This document shows positions 45,613-54,516 of a DNA stretch of 64,000 bases, piece after piece (position 1 is the stretch's first letter; each line of letters starts with the position of its first letter). The translations under genes and the position numbers were made by a program. Origin of the DNA: Sporomusaceae bacterium FL31 (GTDB taxonomy: Bacteria > Bacillota > Negativicutes > DSM-1736 > Dendrosporobacteraceae); NCBI GenBank assembly GCA_003990955.1, contig BIFV01000008.1, forward strand, positions 613,066-677,065, read 5' to 3'. The notes under the pieces are model-generated. The model worked only from the letters and a program-made list of their open reading frames with translations. It was not told the origin of the DNA and ran no database searches.

Positions 45613-46440
45613 TTACTTCTGCAATAAAGCAATAAGCTGCTCAACCGTTCTTGGCAGTACAGACCTCCTGCTTGCAGGGCGAATGACCTGGGTATACAGT
45701 TGACCGATAATCGGATTGGCAAACCACTGATGATCGGTATAGGGTTTTGTTAAAATTTTTTCAACCGGCCCAGCCGCTGTTAACTGTCCGGCCACCAGGA
45801 CATATACGCAGTCAGCCCATTGCCAAACCCAGTCTATATCATGGGTTGAAACAATCAGTGTTGTACCGGCTGCCGATAAGGCATCCATAATTTCGTTAAG
45901 ATCCTGTACCCCGGAACAATCCAGCCCGGCACTGGGCTCATCGAGCAGCAATACGGACGGATTCATCGACAAAACCCCAGCAATAGCCACTCGTTTTTTT
46001 TGACCATAACTTAACATATGGATCGGCATATTGCTAAATTTTGTCATTTTTACGGCATTAAGAGCAGCCTCAGCCTGCTGTTTGGCTTTCGAGCCGGCTA
46101 ATCCCAAATTTAATGGACCAAAAAGGACATCATTAAACACCGTGTCAGCGAACAATTGATTATCCGGATCTTGAAATACTAAGCCTACCGACTGCCTTAA
46201 TTTTGCTACGCCGGCTCGTGAATATTGATAAGGCTGACCATTAAGCAGCAATCGCCCGGATACTGGCCGCAGAAGCGCATTAAGATGTTGAAACAGCGTC
46301 GATTTCCCAGCCCCGTTCGGACCGATAAACGCGGCTCTAGCCCCACGCGGAATGATGAAATTGAGGTTGTTTAATGCCTTTTTGCCGTTTGGATAAGCGA
46401 ACGTTACGTTCTCAAGAGTAATGCAAGCCGTCTGATTCAT
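45613..46440 (-). CDS. cbiO: ECF cobalt/nickel transporter ATPase
   Basis: 275 residues. Walker A is GPNGAGKST near 36-44, the Q-loop lies in FQDPDNQLF near 83-91, the signature is LSYGQKKRVAIAG near 137-149, and Walker B is VLLLDEPSAGLD. The FQDPDNQLFADTV wording is typical of energy-coupling-factor ATPases. Start ATG 46438-46440 follows GGAGTG; a longer frame to 46521 overlaps cbiQ and is rejected. It powers uptake through CbiQ and CbiM. Confidence 0.92.
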   Translation of the reverse strand: MNQTACITLENVTFAYPNGKKALNNLNFIIPRGARAAFIGPNGAGKSTLFQHLNALLRPVSGRLLLNGQPYQYSRAGVAKLRQSVGLVFQDPDNQLFADTVFNDVLFGPLNLGLAGSKAKQQAEAALNAVKMTKFSNMPIHMLSYGQKKRVAIAGVLSMNPSVLLLDEPSAGLDCSGVQDLNEIMDALSAAGTTLIVSTHDIDWVWQWADCVYVLVAGQLTAAGPVEKILTKPYTDHQWFANPIIGQLYTQVIRPASRRSVLPRTVEQLIALLQK

Positions 46441-46480
46441 GCCACACTCCTTTCTGCAGCCATAAACACCTAATTTGATC

Positions 46481-47242
46481 CTAGAGCCTGGTGATAAAAA
46501 AAATACCGGCCAACAGACCAATGATCAAGACGACTCGCCACCATTTCGGGACTTGCGAAGGCAAGTAAGCGAACAATCTTCCCTGGTAATTGCGAGCCTG
46601 CAAAGCAATTGAGAGCTGACTTGCCCGGTTCAACGATTTTCCGCCAAGATTAGCGGTCAATGCTGCGAAGCTCTGGAGCGATTGCCGGCGATTGGCGTAA
46701 CCCAATCGCGATTGCTGCGCATCAAGCATCCTGCCTGCCGTCTCCAGCAAAATAAAAATAAACCGGTAAGTTAGTAATACAATTTCCATGCTGCTGTGAA
46801 GCCAGCGTAATCTGGCCATAAAGGCTGCAATATGGACAATCGGTGTGGTTGTAGCAATCATAAACAAACACGACGTTCCCGCTGCACAGCGCATGAATAA
46901 CTTCGAAGCTACACTCAGCCCATGAGGTGCCAGCCAAATATAATAGTGAGCGATCTTGATATTGGCCTGATCAGCCCAGGGCTGACTGCCCCAGTCTAAA
47001 ACAATGCTTACCAGACTTAATAAGACAAAGCCCAATGGCGCAAGCCATAAGTGAAGTAAGAAGCGGACAGGAACTCCGGCTCCAAGCATGATCATATGCA
47101 TAAGCAGGATAATAGCGCTTAGAACCTGGGGCTGCGGGAAAAACAACGCTAACAGCAGACATCCGCCACCCAATAGAAGTTTCTCCTGAATGCTTACCCG
47201 TACAAGCTTATTATTATAGGCGACATAATCTAAATACAGCAT
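46481..47242 (-). CDS. cbiQ: ECF cobalt/nickel transporter transmembrane subunit
   Basis: 253 residues, about five or six helices with a cytoplasmic coupling region. The motif ALQARNYQG (about 225) corresponds to the A-R-G coupling motif of CbiQ/EcfT proteins. The opening DYVAYNNKLVRVSIQEKLLLGGGCLLLAL is also family-typical. It links the metal-binding CbiM to the ATPase. The gene follows cbiM by 29 bases. Confidence 0.9.
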   Translation of the reverse strand: MLYLDYVAYNNKLVRVSIQEKLLLGGGCLLLALFFPQPQVLSAIILLMHMIMLGAGVPVRFLLHLWLAPLGFVLLSLVSIVLDWGSQPWADQANIKIAHYYIWLAPHGLSVASKLFMRCAAGTSCLFMIATTTPIVHIAAFMARLRWLHSSMEIVLLTYRFIFILLETAGRMLDAQQSRLGYANRRQSLQSFAALTANLGGKSLNRASQLSIALQARNYQGRLFAYLPSQVPKWWRVVLIIGLLAGIFFITRL

Positions 47243-47271
47243 GGCTGCCTCCTATCTTGCCAGCGTTCTGC

Positions 47272-47994
47272 TCAACGCCCAGGCCAATGCATCAATCCCT
47301 GACGGATAGTTCGCTGAATCATCTTATAAATTGCCACACTAAGCAGACCTTCGAGAATGGCTAAGGGCAATTGCGTAACCGCAAACACAGCCAAGAATTT
47401 GCTGTAGGCTCCACTCATCCCCCCAGCCGGATCGGGAACAGCCCAAGCTAATTGGCCGGCAGCAATCCCGTAAGTCACCAAATCCCCCAATGCTGCTGCA
47501 AAAAAAACAGCAATTGGATCAGAAATCCGCAACATCCGAATCAGTTTAAAGAACCCCCAGGATGAAAATGCCCCGATAACGCCCATAGAAAACACATTGG
47601 CCCCCCAGGTGGTCAGGCCGCCATGTGCCAATAACAAGGCCTGAAAGGCAATGACAATACCGGTTAGCGTACTGGTAACTGACGGACCGAAGAGAATGGC
47701 CATGAGCCCGATTCCAGTTGCATGTGAGCTTGAGCCGCTTACTGAAGGGATTTTAATTGAGGATAGAATAAAGAGAAAGGCTGCCGCCAATCCAAGCAGA
47801 AGCTTACGCTCAGGATATCGCTGCAAATCGATAGTCATTTTGCGGGCGCCGTAAACGACTACCGGTAAGCTGCCGACGAACCACACTGCCGCTTGCTCTA
47901 ACGGTAAAAATCCTTCGGCGATATGCATGGCTGCTCCGCTTGCAGGCACTGCCAGCAAAAAAGCAAGCCCGCTCATTATTTGTTTAACATTCAT
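47272..47994 (-). CDS. cbiM: ECF cobalt/nickel transporter substrate-binding membrane subunit
   Basis: 240 residues. A signal-like segment (about 1-21) is followed by MHIAEGFLP, whose histidine near the mature N-terminus is part of the metal site in CbiM and NikM. Later conserved positions are SSSHATGIGLMAILFGP (about 87-103). Cobalt versus nickel cannot be decided from sequence. cbiN is absent between this gene and cbiQ. No cobalamin riboswitch is visible in the 128 bases upstream. Confidence 0.9.
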   Translation of the reverse strand: MNVKQIMSGLAFLLAVPASGAAMHIAEGFLPLEQAAVWFVGSLPVVVYGARKMTIDLQRYPERKLLLGLAAAFLFILSSIKIPSVSGSSSHATGIGLMAILFGPSVTSTLTGIVIAFQALLLAHGGLTTWGANVFSMGVIGAFSSWGFFKLIRMLRISDPIAVFFAAALGDLVTYGIAAGQLAWAVPDPAGGMSGAYSKFLAVFAVTQLPLAILEGLLSVAIYKMIQRTIRQGLMHWPGR

Positions 47995-48071
47995 CGCGCT
48001 GCTCCTTATTTCAAATGTTCTGCTAAGACACGGGATTGATCTTAACTAAGTATATTGCGCAAAGAAACAAA

Positions 48072-48104
48072 AAATCTCTACCAACAATGAGTTGGTAGAG
48101 ATTT
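48072..48104 (-). terminator. Intrinsic terminator after serS
   Basis: A 14-bp perfect stem AAATCTCTACCAAC/GTTGGTAGAGATTT followed by six T residues on the minus strand. The short stretch to cbiM (47995-48071) must contain the cbi promoter. Confidence 0.95.
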
Positions 48105-48122
48105 CATATTCATAGCTAAATA

Positions 48123-49397
48123 CTAGGCTTTGGTAATGATATCCACGCCCATATAGCGGCGTAAAACTTCAGGCACAATCACTGAGCCGTCGGCTTGCTG
48201 ATAGTTTTCCAAGATGGCGGAGACTGTTCGGCCAACCGCAAGTCCGGATCCATTCAATGTATGCACAAACTCCGGTTTAGCTTTTGGCTCCCGGCGAAAT
48301 TTAATATCAGCCCGGCGTGCCTGGAAATCCTCAAAATTCGAGCAGGAGGAAATCTCCCGGTATTTACTAAAGCTAGGCAGCCATACTTCGATATCATAAG
48401 TTTTCGCCGAAGCAAAGCCCATATCACCAGTGCAAAGCAAAATTACTCGATAGGGTAATCCTAACAGCTGCAGAACGCGCTCAGCATTATTCGTGAGTTT
48501 CTCCAGTTCATGATAGGATTCTTCCGGCAAACTAAACTTCACCATTTCAACCTTGTTAAACTGATGCTGTCTGATGAGTCCGCGGGTATCACGGCCGGCT
48601 GCACCAGCTTCAGCCCGGAAACAAGCACTGTAAGCGGTATAGTAATAAGGTAAATCCTTCGCATCCAGAATTTCACCGCGATGCAAATTGGTAATTGGCA
48701 CTTCAGCAGTTGGAATCAGATAGTAGTCCAAACCTTCCAGTTTAAACATATCATCCGCAAACTTAGGCAATTGTCCCGTTCCAGTCATGCTGTCCTTGTT
48801 TGCGATAAAGGGCGGGAAAAACTCGGTATAGCCATGTTCACCAGTATGTAAATCCAGCATGAAATTAATCAGTGCTCTTTCCAGTCTGGCGCCAAGACCG
48901 CGGTAGAAAGTAAAACGGGTACCAGTTACTTTCCCGCCGCGCTCAAAATCAAGAATTCCTAGTTTTTCACCGATCTCCCAATGAGGCAGCGGTTCTTGCG
49001 AAAACGCACGCGGCTCACCCCAGCGGCGTATTTCAGGATTGTCATTTTCATCCCGCCCCAACGGTACCGACTCATTTGGAATATTAGGAATACCCAGGAT
49101 GATATCGTTAAGTGCTGCTTCAACTTCCTTCACGCGTGCATCCAGCTGACCAATCCGGTCACCCACTTCGCGCATTTCAGCAACTAAATGATCGGCATTT
49201 TCTTTATTCCGCTTCATTAAACTAATTTGCTGCGAGACTGTATTCCGCTTATTCTTGAGTCCTTCGACTTCATTGAGTAATTCGCGGCGTTCCTTTTCCA
49301 GGGACAAAAAACCATCTAGCTTTAGGGCATTGCCACGATCTGCTAACGCCTGTTGAACTCTTTCCGGGTTATCCCGGACAAATCTAATATCAAGCAT
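48123..49397 (-). CDS. serS: Serine-tRNA ligase
   Basis: 424 residues, class II synthetase. The N-terminal coiled-coil tRNA-binding arm (about 25-105) precedes the catalytic core with motif 2 ([21 protein letters not shown], about 268-288) and motif 3 ([10 protein letters not shown], about 379-388). It charges tRNA-Ser with serine. The ATG at 49395-49397 gives the standard [12 protein letters not shown] start; a TTG five codons earlier is less likely. Unlike serA, it has no T-box in front. Confidence 0.96.
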   Translation of the reverse strand: MLDIRFVRDNPERVQQALADRGNALKLDGFLSLEKERRELLNEVEGLKNKRNTVSQQISLMKRNKENADHLVAEMREVGDRIGQLDARVKEVEAALNDIILGIPNIPNESVPLGRDENDNPEIRRWGEPRAFSQEPLPHWEIGEKLGILDFERGGKVTGTRFTFYRGLGARLERALINFMLDLHTGEHGYTEFFPPFIANKDSMTGTGQLPKFADDMFKLEGLDYYLIPTAEVPITNLHRGEILDAKDLPYYYTAYSACFRAEAGAAGRDTRGLIRQHQFNKVEMVKFSLPEESYHELEKLTNNAERVLQLLGLPYRVILLCTGDMGFASAKTYDIEVWLPSFSKYREISSCSNFEDFQARRADIKFRREPKAKPEFVHTLNGSGLAVGRTVSAILENYQQADGSVIVPEVLRRYMGVDIITKA

Positions 49398-49651
49398 AAT
49401 CCAAACCCCCAAAAAAACTACCGCCTGTATGGCAAGCGGGTATATGTTAACGTTTAGTTATTACAAAAAAATCTGGACTCTTACTATTATTTACTGTTCA
49501 GAAAATGGTATACTCTTCTATTCAATTATATATAGTAGCGAAACTACTGTCAAACTTTGGTGAAACAGGCGTTTATGGAAGAAGACAGCAGGCTTCCTAC
49601 TAATATAGAACCCCTTCTGCAGCAGAAGGAGTTCTATAGGTAACAGAAAGG

Positions 49652-50626
49652 CTAAGACTGCTCAAACTGGCCTTGCATATAATGGATAAAACTTTCACTG
49701 ATATGAGGGTCAAACTGCAGCCCGGCACAGCGCCGAATTTCAGCCAAGGCCTGCTGGGTCGTATATGGATCGCGATAGCACCGTTTGCTGGTCATTGCAT
49801 CAAACGCATCACAAATGGAGAGCATCCGGCTTAAAAAGGGAATCGACTCACCCATTAAACCCTCTGGATAACCCAGTCCATCATAACGCTCATGGTGATG
49901 CCGGACAATATTGGTGACAGTGCCCAACCCATCGATCTCAGCCAGTATTTCTGAGCCTTTCACCGGATGACACTTGATAATTTCAAATTCTTCATCCGAT
50001 AATCGCCCTGGCTTACCAAGAATTTTTTCTGGTACACCAATCTTGCCAACATCATGCACAATTCCGGCAAGATAAGCTTTGGTCACTTCATCTGGAGATA
50101 AATTCATATATTCGGCCAGCTCGACCATCAAGTAGGCAACTGACTCACTATGCTGTTTGGTATAAGCATCACGAACGCCGATGGCTTTACAGAAAGCTTT
50201 AATAATGTCTAAATTGATGCTGTCCAGACGCCTTTCAATCACTTTAAATTTATCAATCGGCAAATACGTACCAACCGCATATTCGACTCGGCCTTCAGCG
50301 TCATGCAATAAGTAAGTGTTGGCTAAACACCAGATATTGGCCTCATAATTATTGGTTACGCAAACCTCCATCAGAGAGATTTCACGGCCTGTATCCATGG
50401 TTTCGATCAACGGCCCAACATAGCGGCCGCGTTCATCCTGTTTCTTACCTTTAAACAGCAAATCTAAAATATATTGGCCGATCACTTCTTCACTGTTAAG
50501 TTTCCACAACTGGCAATATGCTTCGTTGGCATGCACCACGTTAAAATCCCGGTCAATAACCAGCCAGCCCTGAACTGGACTTGATTGGATAACGGCAGCA
50601 ATCCGGGCTAAAGTATTGCGATCCAT
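49652..50626 (-). CDS. PAS / HD-GYP c-di-GMP phosphodiesterase
   Basis: 324 residues from ATG 50624-50626, well spaced from AAAGGAGG. A PAS domain (about 15-120, with VIDRDFNVVHANEAYC) is followed by an HD-GYP domain (about 135-320). The latter has HDVGKIGVPE (about 190), the HHERYDGLGYP signature (about 250) and DAFDAMTSKRCYR. The domain hydrolyses c-di-GMP. It has no membrane helix, so it is cytoplasmic. A hairpin with one mismatch lies at 49607-49635 downstream. Confidence 0.9.
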   Translation of the reverse strand: MDRNTLARIAAVIQSSPVQGWLVIDRDFNVVHANEAYCQLWKLNSEEVIGQYILDLLFKGKKQDERGRYVGPLIETMDTGREISLMEVCVTNNYEANIWCLANTYLLHDAEGRVEYAVGTYLPIDKFKVIERRLDSINLDIIKAFCKAIGVRDAYTKQHSESVAYLMVELAEYMNLSPDEVTKAYLAGIVHDVGKIGVPEKILGKPGRLSDEEFEIIKCHPVKGSEILAEIDGLGTVTNIVRHHHERYDGLGYPEGLMGESIPFLSRMLSICDAFDAMTSKRCYRDPYTTQQALAEIRRCAGLQFDPHISESFIHYMQGQFEQS

Positions 50627-51103
50627 ATGGCTGGCCTCCTTTCTATAAATAAAAAACATACTCCTGCCAAGCCTTAATTTAATTCCGGAATTAACCCCTG
50701 GCTGCACGCATCTATTTAAATCTTAATAAGAAAATGATCAATTTTATCATGAATACTACGACACAAGCTCTGTTAACCCATAAGGTCTAATAAAGCCCTA
50801 ATCAAGAAAAATAAAAAATGTGACTACACCAATTCGCCACTTTTTAGCAAATTCCCTGCCACTAAATGCTATGTTTAGGAATAAATTCTTATTGATCCTA
50901 GAGGCAATGATAGAGTTCTATTACAAGATTTACATATTCTACTCAATAAGGAAAAAATCCTCTCAAGAATGTTATGTATTCATTGAAAGGATTTTCTTAA
51001 CTTGCGATTATGATTGAATTGTCACCTAAAAAAATTCAGTAAGAATTCATGAATGTTCTGCATACATTTTATAAGTGAGACGCGAAGCAAAAGGAGTGAT
51101 GTC
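50627..51103. other. Gene-free stretch with an orphan hairpin
   Basis: No supported gene. A hairpin (AAAATCCTCTCAA at 50954-50966 with TTGAAAGGATTTT at 50983-50995, one mismatch) is followed by TTTTCTTAA on the plus strand. It could end a short transcript or be a leader element. It is not next to the end of a known gene. Confidence 0.45.
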
Positions 51104-52150
51104 ATGCGCGGTCGTTCCGTTCTAGCCACTGCCAGAGTCGCGACAACCTTTGCCGGAACTATTATCGGTGCAGGGTTTGCCTCAGGTCAGGAATTGCTTC
51201 AGTTTTTTGTCGTTTATGGCGGCATCGGCCTGGTTGGAGTGGCTTTGGCTGGCGCCCTTTTTGCCTGGTTAGGCAGCCGGGTGCTTGAGCTCGGCTTTCG
51301 ATTAAAAGCCACAGGCTATCACCAACTGCTTTATTACGTATGCGGTAAGAAAGTAGGCCTCTTGCTGGATATCATTATTGCCACTTTTTTATTCAGTGTT
51401 CTTACCATTATGCTGGCCGGTGCAGGAACTGTTTTCCGCGATAGCTTTGACCTTCCGTTTATTGCCGGCATTATTCTGCTGGCCATTTTAGTTACAGCCA
51501 TTGCCTTACGCGGCGTTGCCGGTATCACCACAGCCAACATGATCACAACGCCAATATTGGCCATTGCCATCGTGGGAACCAGTATCTATTCACTGGCTTA
51601 TCACGATTTCCAATTTGATTTTTTAAATATTCCTGCTGACCACGCCTCATTCCCGGCACCGCATTGGCTGCTGTCAAGCTTACTGTATGTTTCCTACAAT
51701 CTAGTTATGGGAACCACCGTCCTGGCTCCTTTAGGTGCCGCAACCCACAGCCGCTTCTCACGGCAGCTGGGCAGCATCCTGGGGGGAATCATTCTGGCAG
51801 CACTGGGCTGTATGGTGTCCATAGCCGTGATGCTGCATTACCCCAGTATTATGACTGAAGAAATTCCCATGCTCTACATATCCAGCATTCAGCACTGCAT
51901 TAGCGGCAATATCTATACCGCCATGTTCATTATCGCCATGTTTACCACAGCGTTAGCCAGCCTCTATGGCTGTGCTTCAAAACTAGCGGCTGCCAGCAGC
52001 CTAAAATTTCAGTACTGCGTATTTATTGTGATAGGACTCAGCCTCATCTTCAGCCAAGTTGGCTTCGCTAATCTCATTAATATCTTGTTCCCGGTCTTCG
52101 GTTATGCAACATTATGGTTCTTAATCAAACTCATCTTTAGCAAAGCCTAG
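51104..52150 (+). CDS. YkvI-family membrane transporter
   Basis: 348 residues, about ten helices, related to the amino acid permease-like YkvI/YkvI-like proteins. The opening reads ATTFAGTIIGAGFASGQELLQFFVVYGGIG (about 9-38), with the unwound helix 1 and glycine motif seen in LeuT-fold transporters. Its substrate is unknown. The ATG at 51104 has AAAGGAGTGATG upstream; a longer frame to 51053 lacks support. It is convergent with the flavoprotein gene, with one base between stops. Confidence 0.8.
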   Translation: MRGRSVLATARVATTFAGTIIGAGFASGQELLQFFVVYGGIGLVGVALAGALFAWLGSRVLELGFRLKATGYHQLLYYVCGKKVGLLLDIIIATFLFSVLTIMLAGAGTVFRDSFDLPFIAGIILLAILVTAIALRGVAGITTANMITTPILAIAIVGTSIYSLAYHDFQFDFLNIPADHASFPAPHWLLSSLLYVSYNLVMGTTVLAPLGAATHSRFSRQLGSILGGIILAALGCMVSIAVMLHYPSIMTEEIPMLYISSIQHCISGNIYTAMFIIAMFTTALASLYGCASKLAAASSLKFQYCVFIVIGLSLIFSQVGFANLINILFPVFGYATLWFLIKLIFSKA

Positions 52151-53023
52151 TTATTTCTGTCCAGCTTTTTCGATATAACTGATCGCACTCAAGACAGCTA
52201 CCAAACCTTCACCCGTGGCCTTGGCAATCTGCCAGGGTTTACCGGTGCAGTCACCGGCGGCAAAAACGCCTGGGATACTGGTTGACATGTCGCGGTTGAC
52301 CTTAATGACCTCGCCATCCAGTTCCAATCCTGGCAGCACGTTTTCGACCGGATCGGACTGTCTGATAATAAAAACTCCATGAACTTTGATTTCGCCTTGA
52401 TCGGTAATCAGCTTCTCGACCTGACTGTCACCCTCGATACTCTTGGGCTTAGCCTGCATAATCTCAATGCCTGAGCGCATGCTGCCAAGCTCGCTTTTGT
52501 ACTGTGGCAGATAATAGACATTGCGGCATAATTCGCTGAGATAGTTAGCCTCATGCTCGCCTTCTGTGCTGTATGAGATGACAGCAACATCCTTATCCTT
52601 ATAAAACATCCCATCACAAGTTGCACAATAGCTGACACCACGGCCCAGCAGATTCTTTTCTCCAGTGAACAGCGCTGTTGCAACAACGCCGCTGGCAATA
52701 ATAACGGCCTTGGCCTGATAAACATCTTTAGGCGTAGCTACAGTAAAACCCTCATCCCCTGGAAAAATATTCACAACCTTTTCTTTAATCACTACAGGCT
52801 CATGCGCCAGACAATGGGCAGACATCTGCTGCATCAGCCCTTTTCCGGTTACCTGGGGAAGTCCTACATAATTATCGACCAAATGAGCTTTCTGCAATTT
52901 TAAGCTAAAGTCCATATGCTCAAATAGTACGATATTTTTGTTTCTGATTTTACCGGTCAAGGTTGCTGATAAACCGGCTGGCCCACCGCCAATGACTGCA
53001 ATATCATAAATCGTTTCTGCCAT
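52151..53023 (-). CDS. Thioredoxin-reductase-like flavoprotein, possibly ferredoxin-dependent
   Basis: 290 residues. The FAD-binding GGGPAGLSA is at about 12-20. The redox pair CATC lies near 134-137 in the usual position, and the second FAD motif is IPGVFAAGDCTGKPW near 251. The region that should hold the NADPH motif GxGxxA reads ISYSTEGEHEANYL, and the HRRxxxR motif is replaced by LPQYKSE. Loss of both is the feature of ferredoxin-dependent flavin thioredoxin reductases. No thioredoxin gene is adjacent. The ATG follows GGAGGA. Other options are an NADH-using or otherwise divergent enzyme. Confidence 0.8.
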   Translation of the reverse strand: MAETIYDIAVIGGGPAGLSATLTGKIRNKNIVLFEHMDFSLKLQKAHLVDNYVGLPQVTGKGLMQQMSAHCLAHEPVVIKEKVVNIFPGDEGFTVATPKDVYQAKAVIIASGVVATALFTGEKNLLGRGVSYCATCDGMFYKDKDVAVISYSTEGEHEANYLSELCRNVYYLPQYKSELGSMRSGIEIMQAKPKSIEGDSQVEKLITDQGEIKVHGVFIIRQSDPVENVLPGLELDGEVIKVNRDMSTSIPGVFAAGDCTGKPWQIAKATGEGLVAVLSAISYIEKAGQK

Positions 53024-53083
53024 AAGTATTTCCTCCTTGGATTCTTGGTTTGAAGAGCTGTAAAAAACGAAGGAGTGAAGGTT

Positions 53084-53407
53084 ATGTATAATTACACCAT
53101 CACACGCTTGTCCTATTTACCAGTGTTCCTCCTGTTATTCGCAGGTGGAGTATGTGCCGGCGGCTTGGGTGGTATTGTGATCGGACTGCTGGAAAAAGAA
53201 GTGGTTGGACTTTTAGGCGGCACTTTTTTTGGTTTTGTCGTGGGTCTTGCATCTGGTATCGCCGGGCTGATTTATACCTTTGTTTTCAACCTTTTGGCAC
53301 CAGTGACCGGAGGCCTAAAAGTTCGCATTGATGCAAATACGCTGCCTCTTGATTCAACTGCCCAGCCTACCCCAAATCCCGAGCCACCTGCTTCAGACGG
53401 TCTCTAA
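53084..53407 (+). CDS. Small glycine-rich membrane protein
   Basis: 107 residues with an initial helix (about 9-32), a second glycine-rich helix (about 36-73) and a proline-rich tail. The FNLLAPVTGGLKVRID segment resembles the end of the DUF3566-like small membrane family (weak match). Start is ATG 53084, with GGAG about ten bases upstream. The last 41 bases overlap the end of the convergent aldo/keto reductase gene. Confidence 0.6.
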   Translation: MYNYTITRLSYLPVFLLLFAGGVCAGGLGGIVIGLLEKEVVGLLGGTFFGFVVGLASGIAGLIYTFVFNLLAPVTGGLKVRIDANTLPLDSTAQPTPNPEPPASDGL

Positions 53408-54374
53408 TTGGTAAATCGTAAGGACATCGCGCTTCACAAGCTCCACATTCGATACAAGCAGAAGCTTTTGCCTGCAAAGCTGCATAACGTTTAGGTATAG
53501 CGTCTTCTAACCCATAGCATGCATATTGTAAGTGAAAAATAAACATGGTTGGGATATCAATTCCTGCTACGCACGGCAGACAATAACCACAGCGTCGGCA
53601 GAAATTTGGCCCGATCTGCTCCGCCTCAGCTTTCAAAATTAATTTTTCTTCAGCCGTTAATGGCTGAAACCGCTGAGCTGGTGCAATATTCTGTGCGATC
53701 TGTTCCACTTTATCCATCCCGGGAATGGCTGCTGAGATATCATGCTCTAACAGGAATCTGAGGGCTAAATCAACACTGCGAACCTGACCACCCCCCAGAG
53801 GCTTCATCACAATACGGCCAACATCAAGTGACTTAGCAAGCGGAAACAATTCGTCTAATGCTCCTGTTTCAATAAAGTTGAAGGGCACCTGCACTGTACT
53901 AAAATGATTTGTCTTAACAGCCTCAATCAAGAGCGGCAGACTATGGCCAGTAACTCCGATATGACCGATTTTTCCGGCTTGCTGCGCTTCTTGAAGCGCT
54001 TCCAATGCCCCGCCCGGAGCCATGACTGCATCAAAATCCTGCTGTGCCTTTATATTATGAATCTGATATAAATCAATGTAGTCCGTTTTCATATGGCCCA
54101 AACTGATATCAATATCTTTGGCCATACCGGCTTTGTCTCTAGCCATGCTTTTTGTGGCAAGATAGTATTCTGAGCGGCGAGCGGCAATATGCTGCCCGAT
54201 TTTTTCTTCACTATCCGAATAAGCTCTTGCGGTATCAATAAAATTAATCCCGGCATCCAGTGCAGCCGTAAGCACTGGGGCAGCATCAGCCATGGTGTGG
54301 CGTTGAATGGGTAAAGCCCCAAAGCTAATTGCGGTGACTTCCAATCCTGTTCTGCCTAATCGTCTTTTTTCCAT
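53367..54374 (-). CDS. Aldo/keto reductase with C-terminal [4Fe-4S] cluster domain
   Basis: 335 residues. The TIM-barrel part (about 1-255) carries the AKR residues in DTARAYSDSEEK (about 48-59) and LATKSMARDK. The end adds two ferredoxin-like cysteine sets, CRRCGYCLPC (about 262-271) and CIECGACEARCP (about 302-313). Fe-S-containing AKRs are typical of anaerobes, with ferredoxin as possible partner. The substrate is unknown. The ATG follows GGGAGG. It is single-gene, convergent with the small membrane protein gene. Confidence 0.9.
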   Translation of the reverse strand: MEKRRLGRTGLEVTAISFGALPIQRHTMADAAPVLTAALDAGINFIDTARAYSDSEEKIGQHIAARRSEYYLATKSMARDKAGMAKDIDISLGHMKTDYIDLYQIHNIKAQQDFDAVMAPGGALEALQEAQQAGKIGHIGVTGHSLPLLIEAVKTNHFSTVQVPFNFIETGALDELFPLAKSLDVGRIVMKPLGGGQVRSVDLALRFLLEHDISAAIPGMDKVEQIAQNIAPAQRFQPLTAEEKLILKAEAEQIGPNFCRRCGYCLPCVAGIDIPTMFIFHLQYACYGLEDAIPKRYAALQAKASACIECGACEARCPYDLPIRDRLKQVARDLG

Positions 54375-54475
54375 ATCGTTCCCTCCTATTCAGTACTTGT
54401 ATATTTATTGCCGCTGACCGGCAAATCCTGCCAAAGCGAATCCTTTTGCAATAATATTTAAACGTTTTATTAATG

Positions 54476-54508
54476 AATAAAGAGTAGTCAAAGTGACTAC
54501 TCTTTATT
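54476..54508 (-). terminator. Intrinsic terminator of the serA operon
   Basis: A 15-bp perfect stem AATAAAGAGTAGTCA/TGACTACTCTTTATT with a 3-base loop, just past the DUF1015 stop. Confidence 0.85.
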
Positions 54509-54516
54509 GCTGGTTA

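Noticed and set aside
47995..48071. Possible cobalamin riboswitch before cbiM
   Set aside because: Only about 75 bases lie between the serS terminator and cbiM, and no B12-box (GCCACTG-like) sequence is present.
49398..49445. Possible T-box or attenuator before serS
   Set aside because: Only a weak 4-bp stem and T run are seen. There is no T-box core, and the stretch is too short.
50820..51017. 65-codon plus-strand frame
   Set aside because: No ribosome binding site, AT-driven composition, and it runs through the hairpin at 50954-50995.
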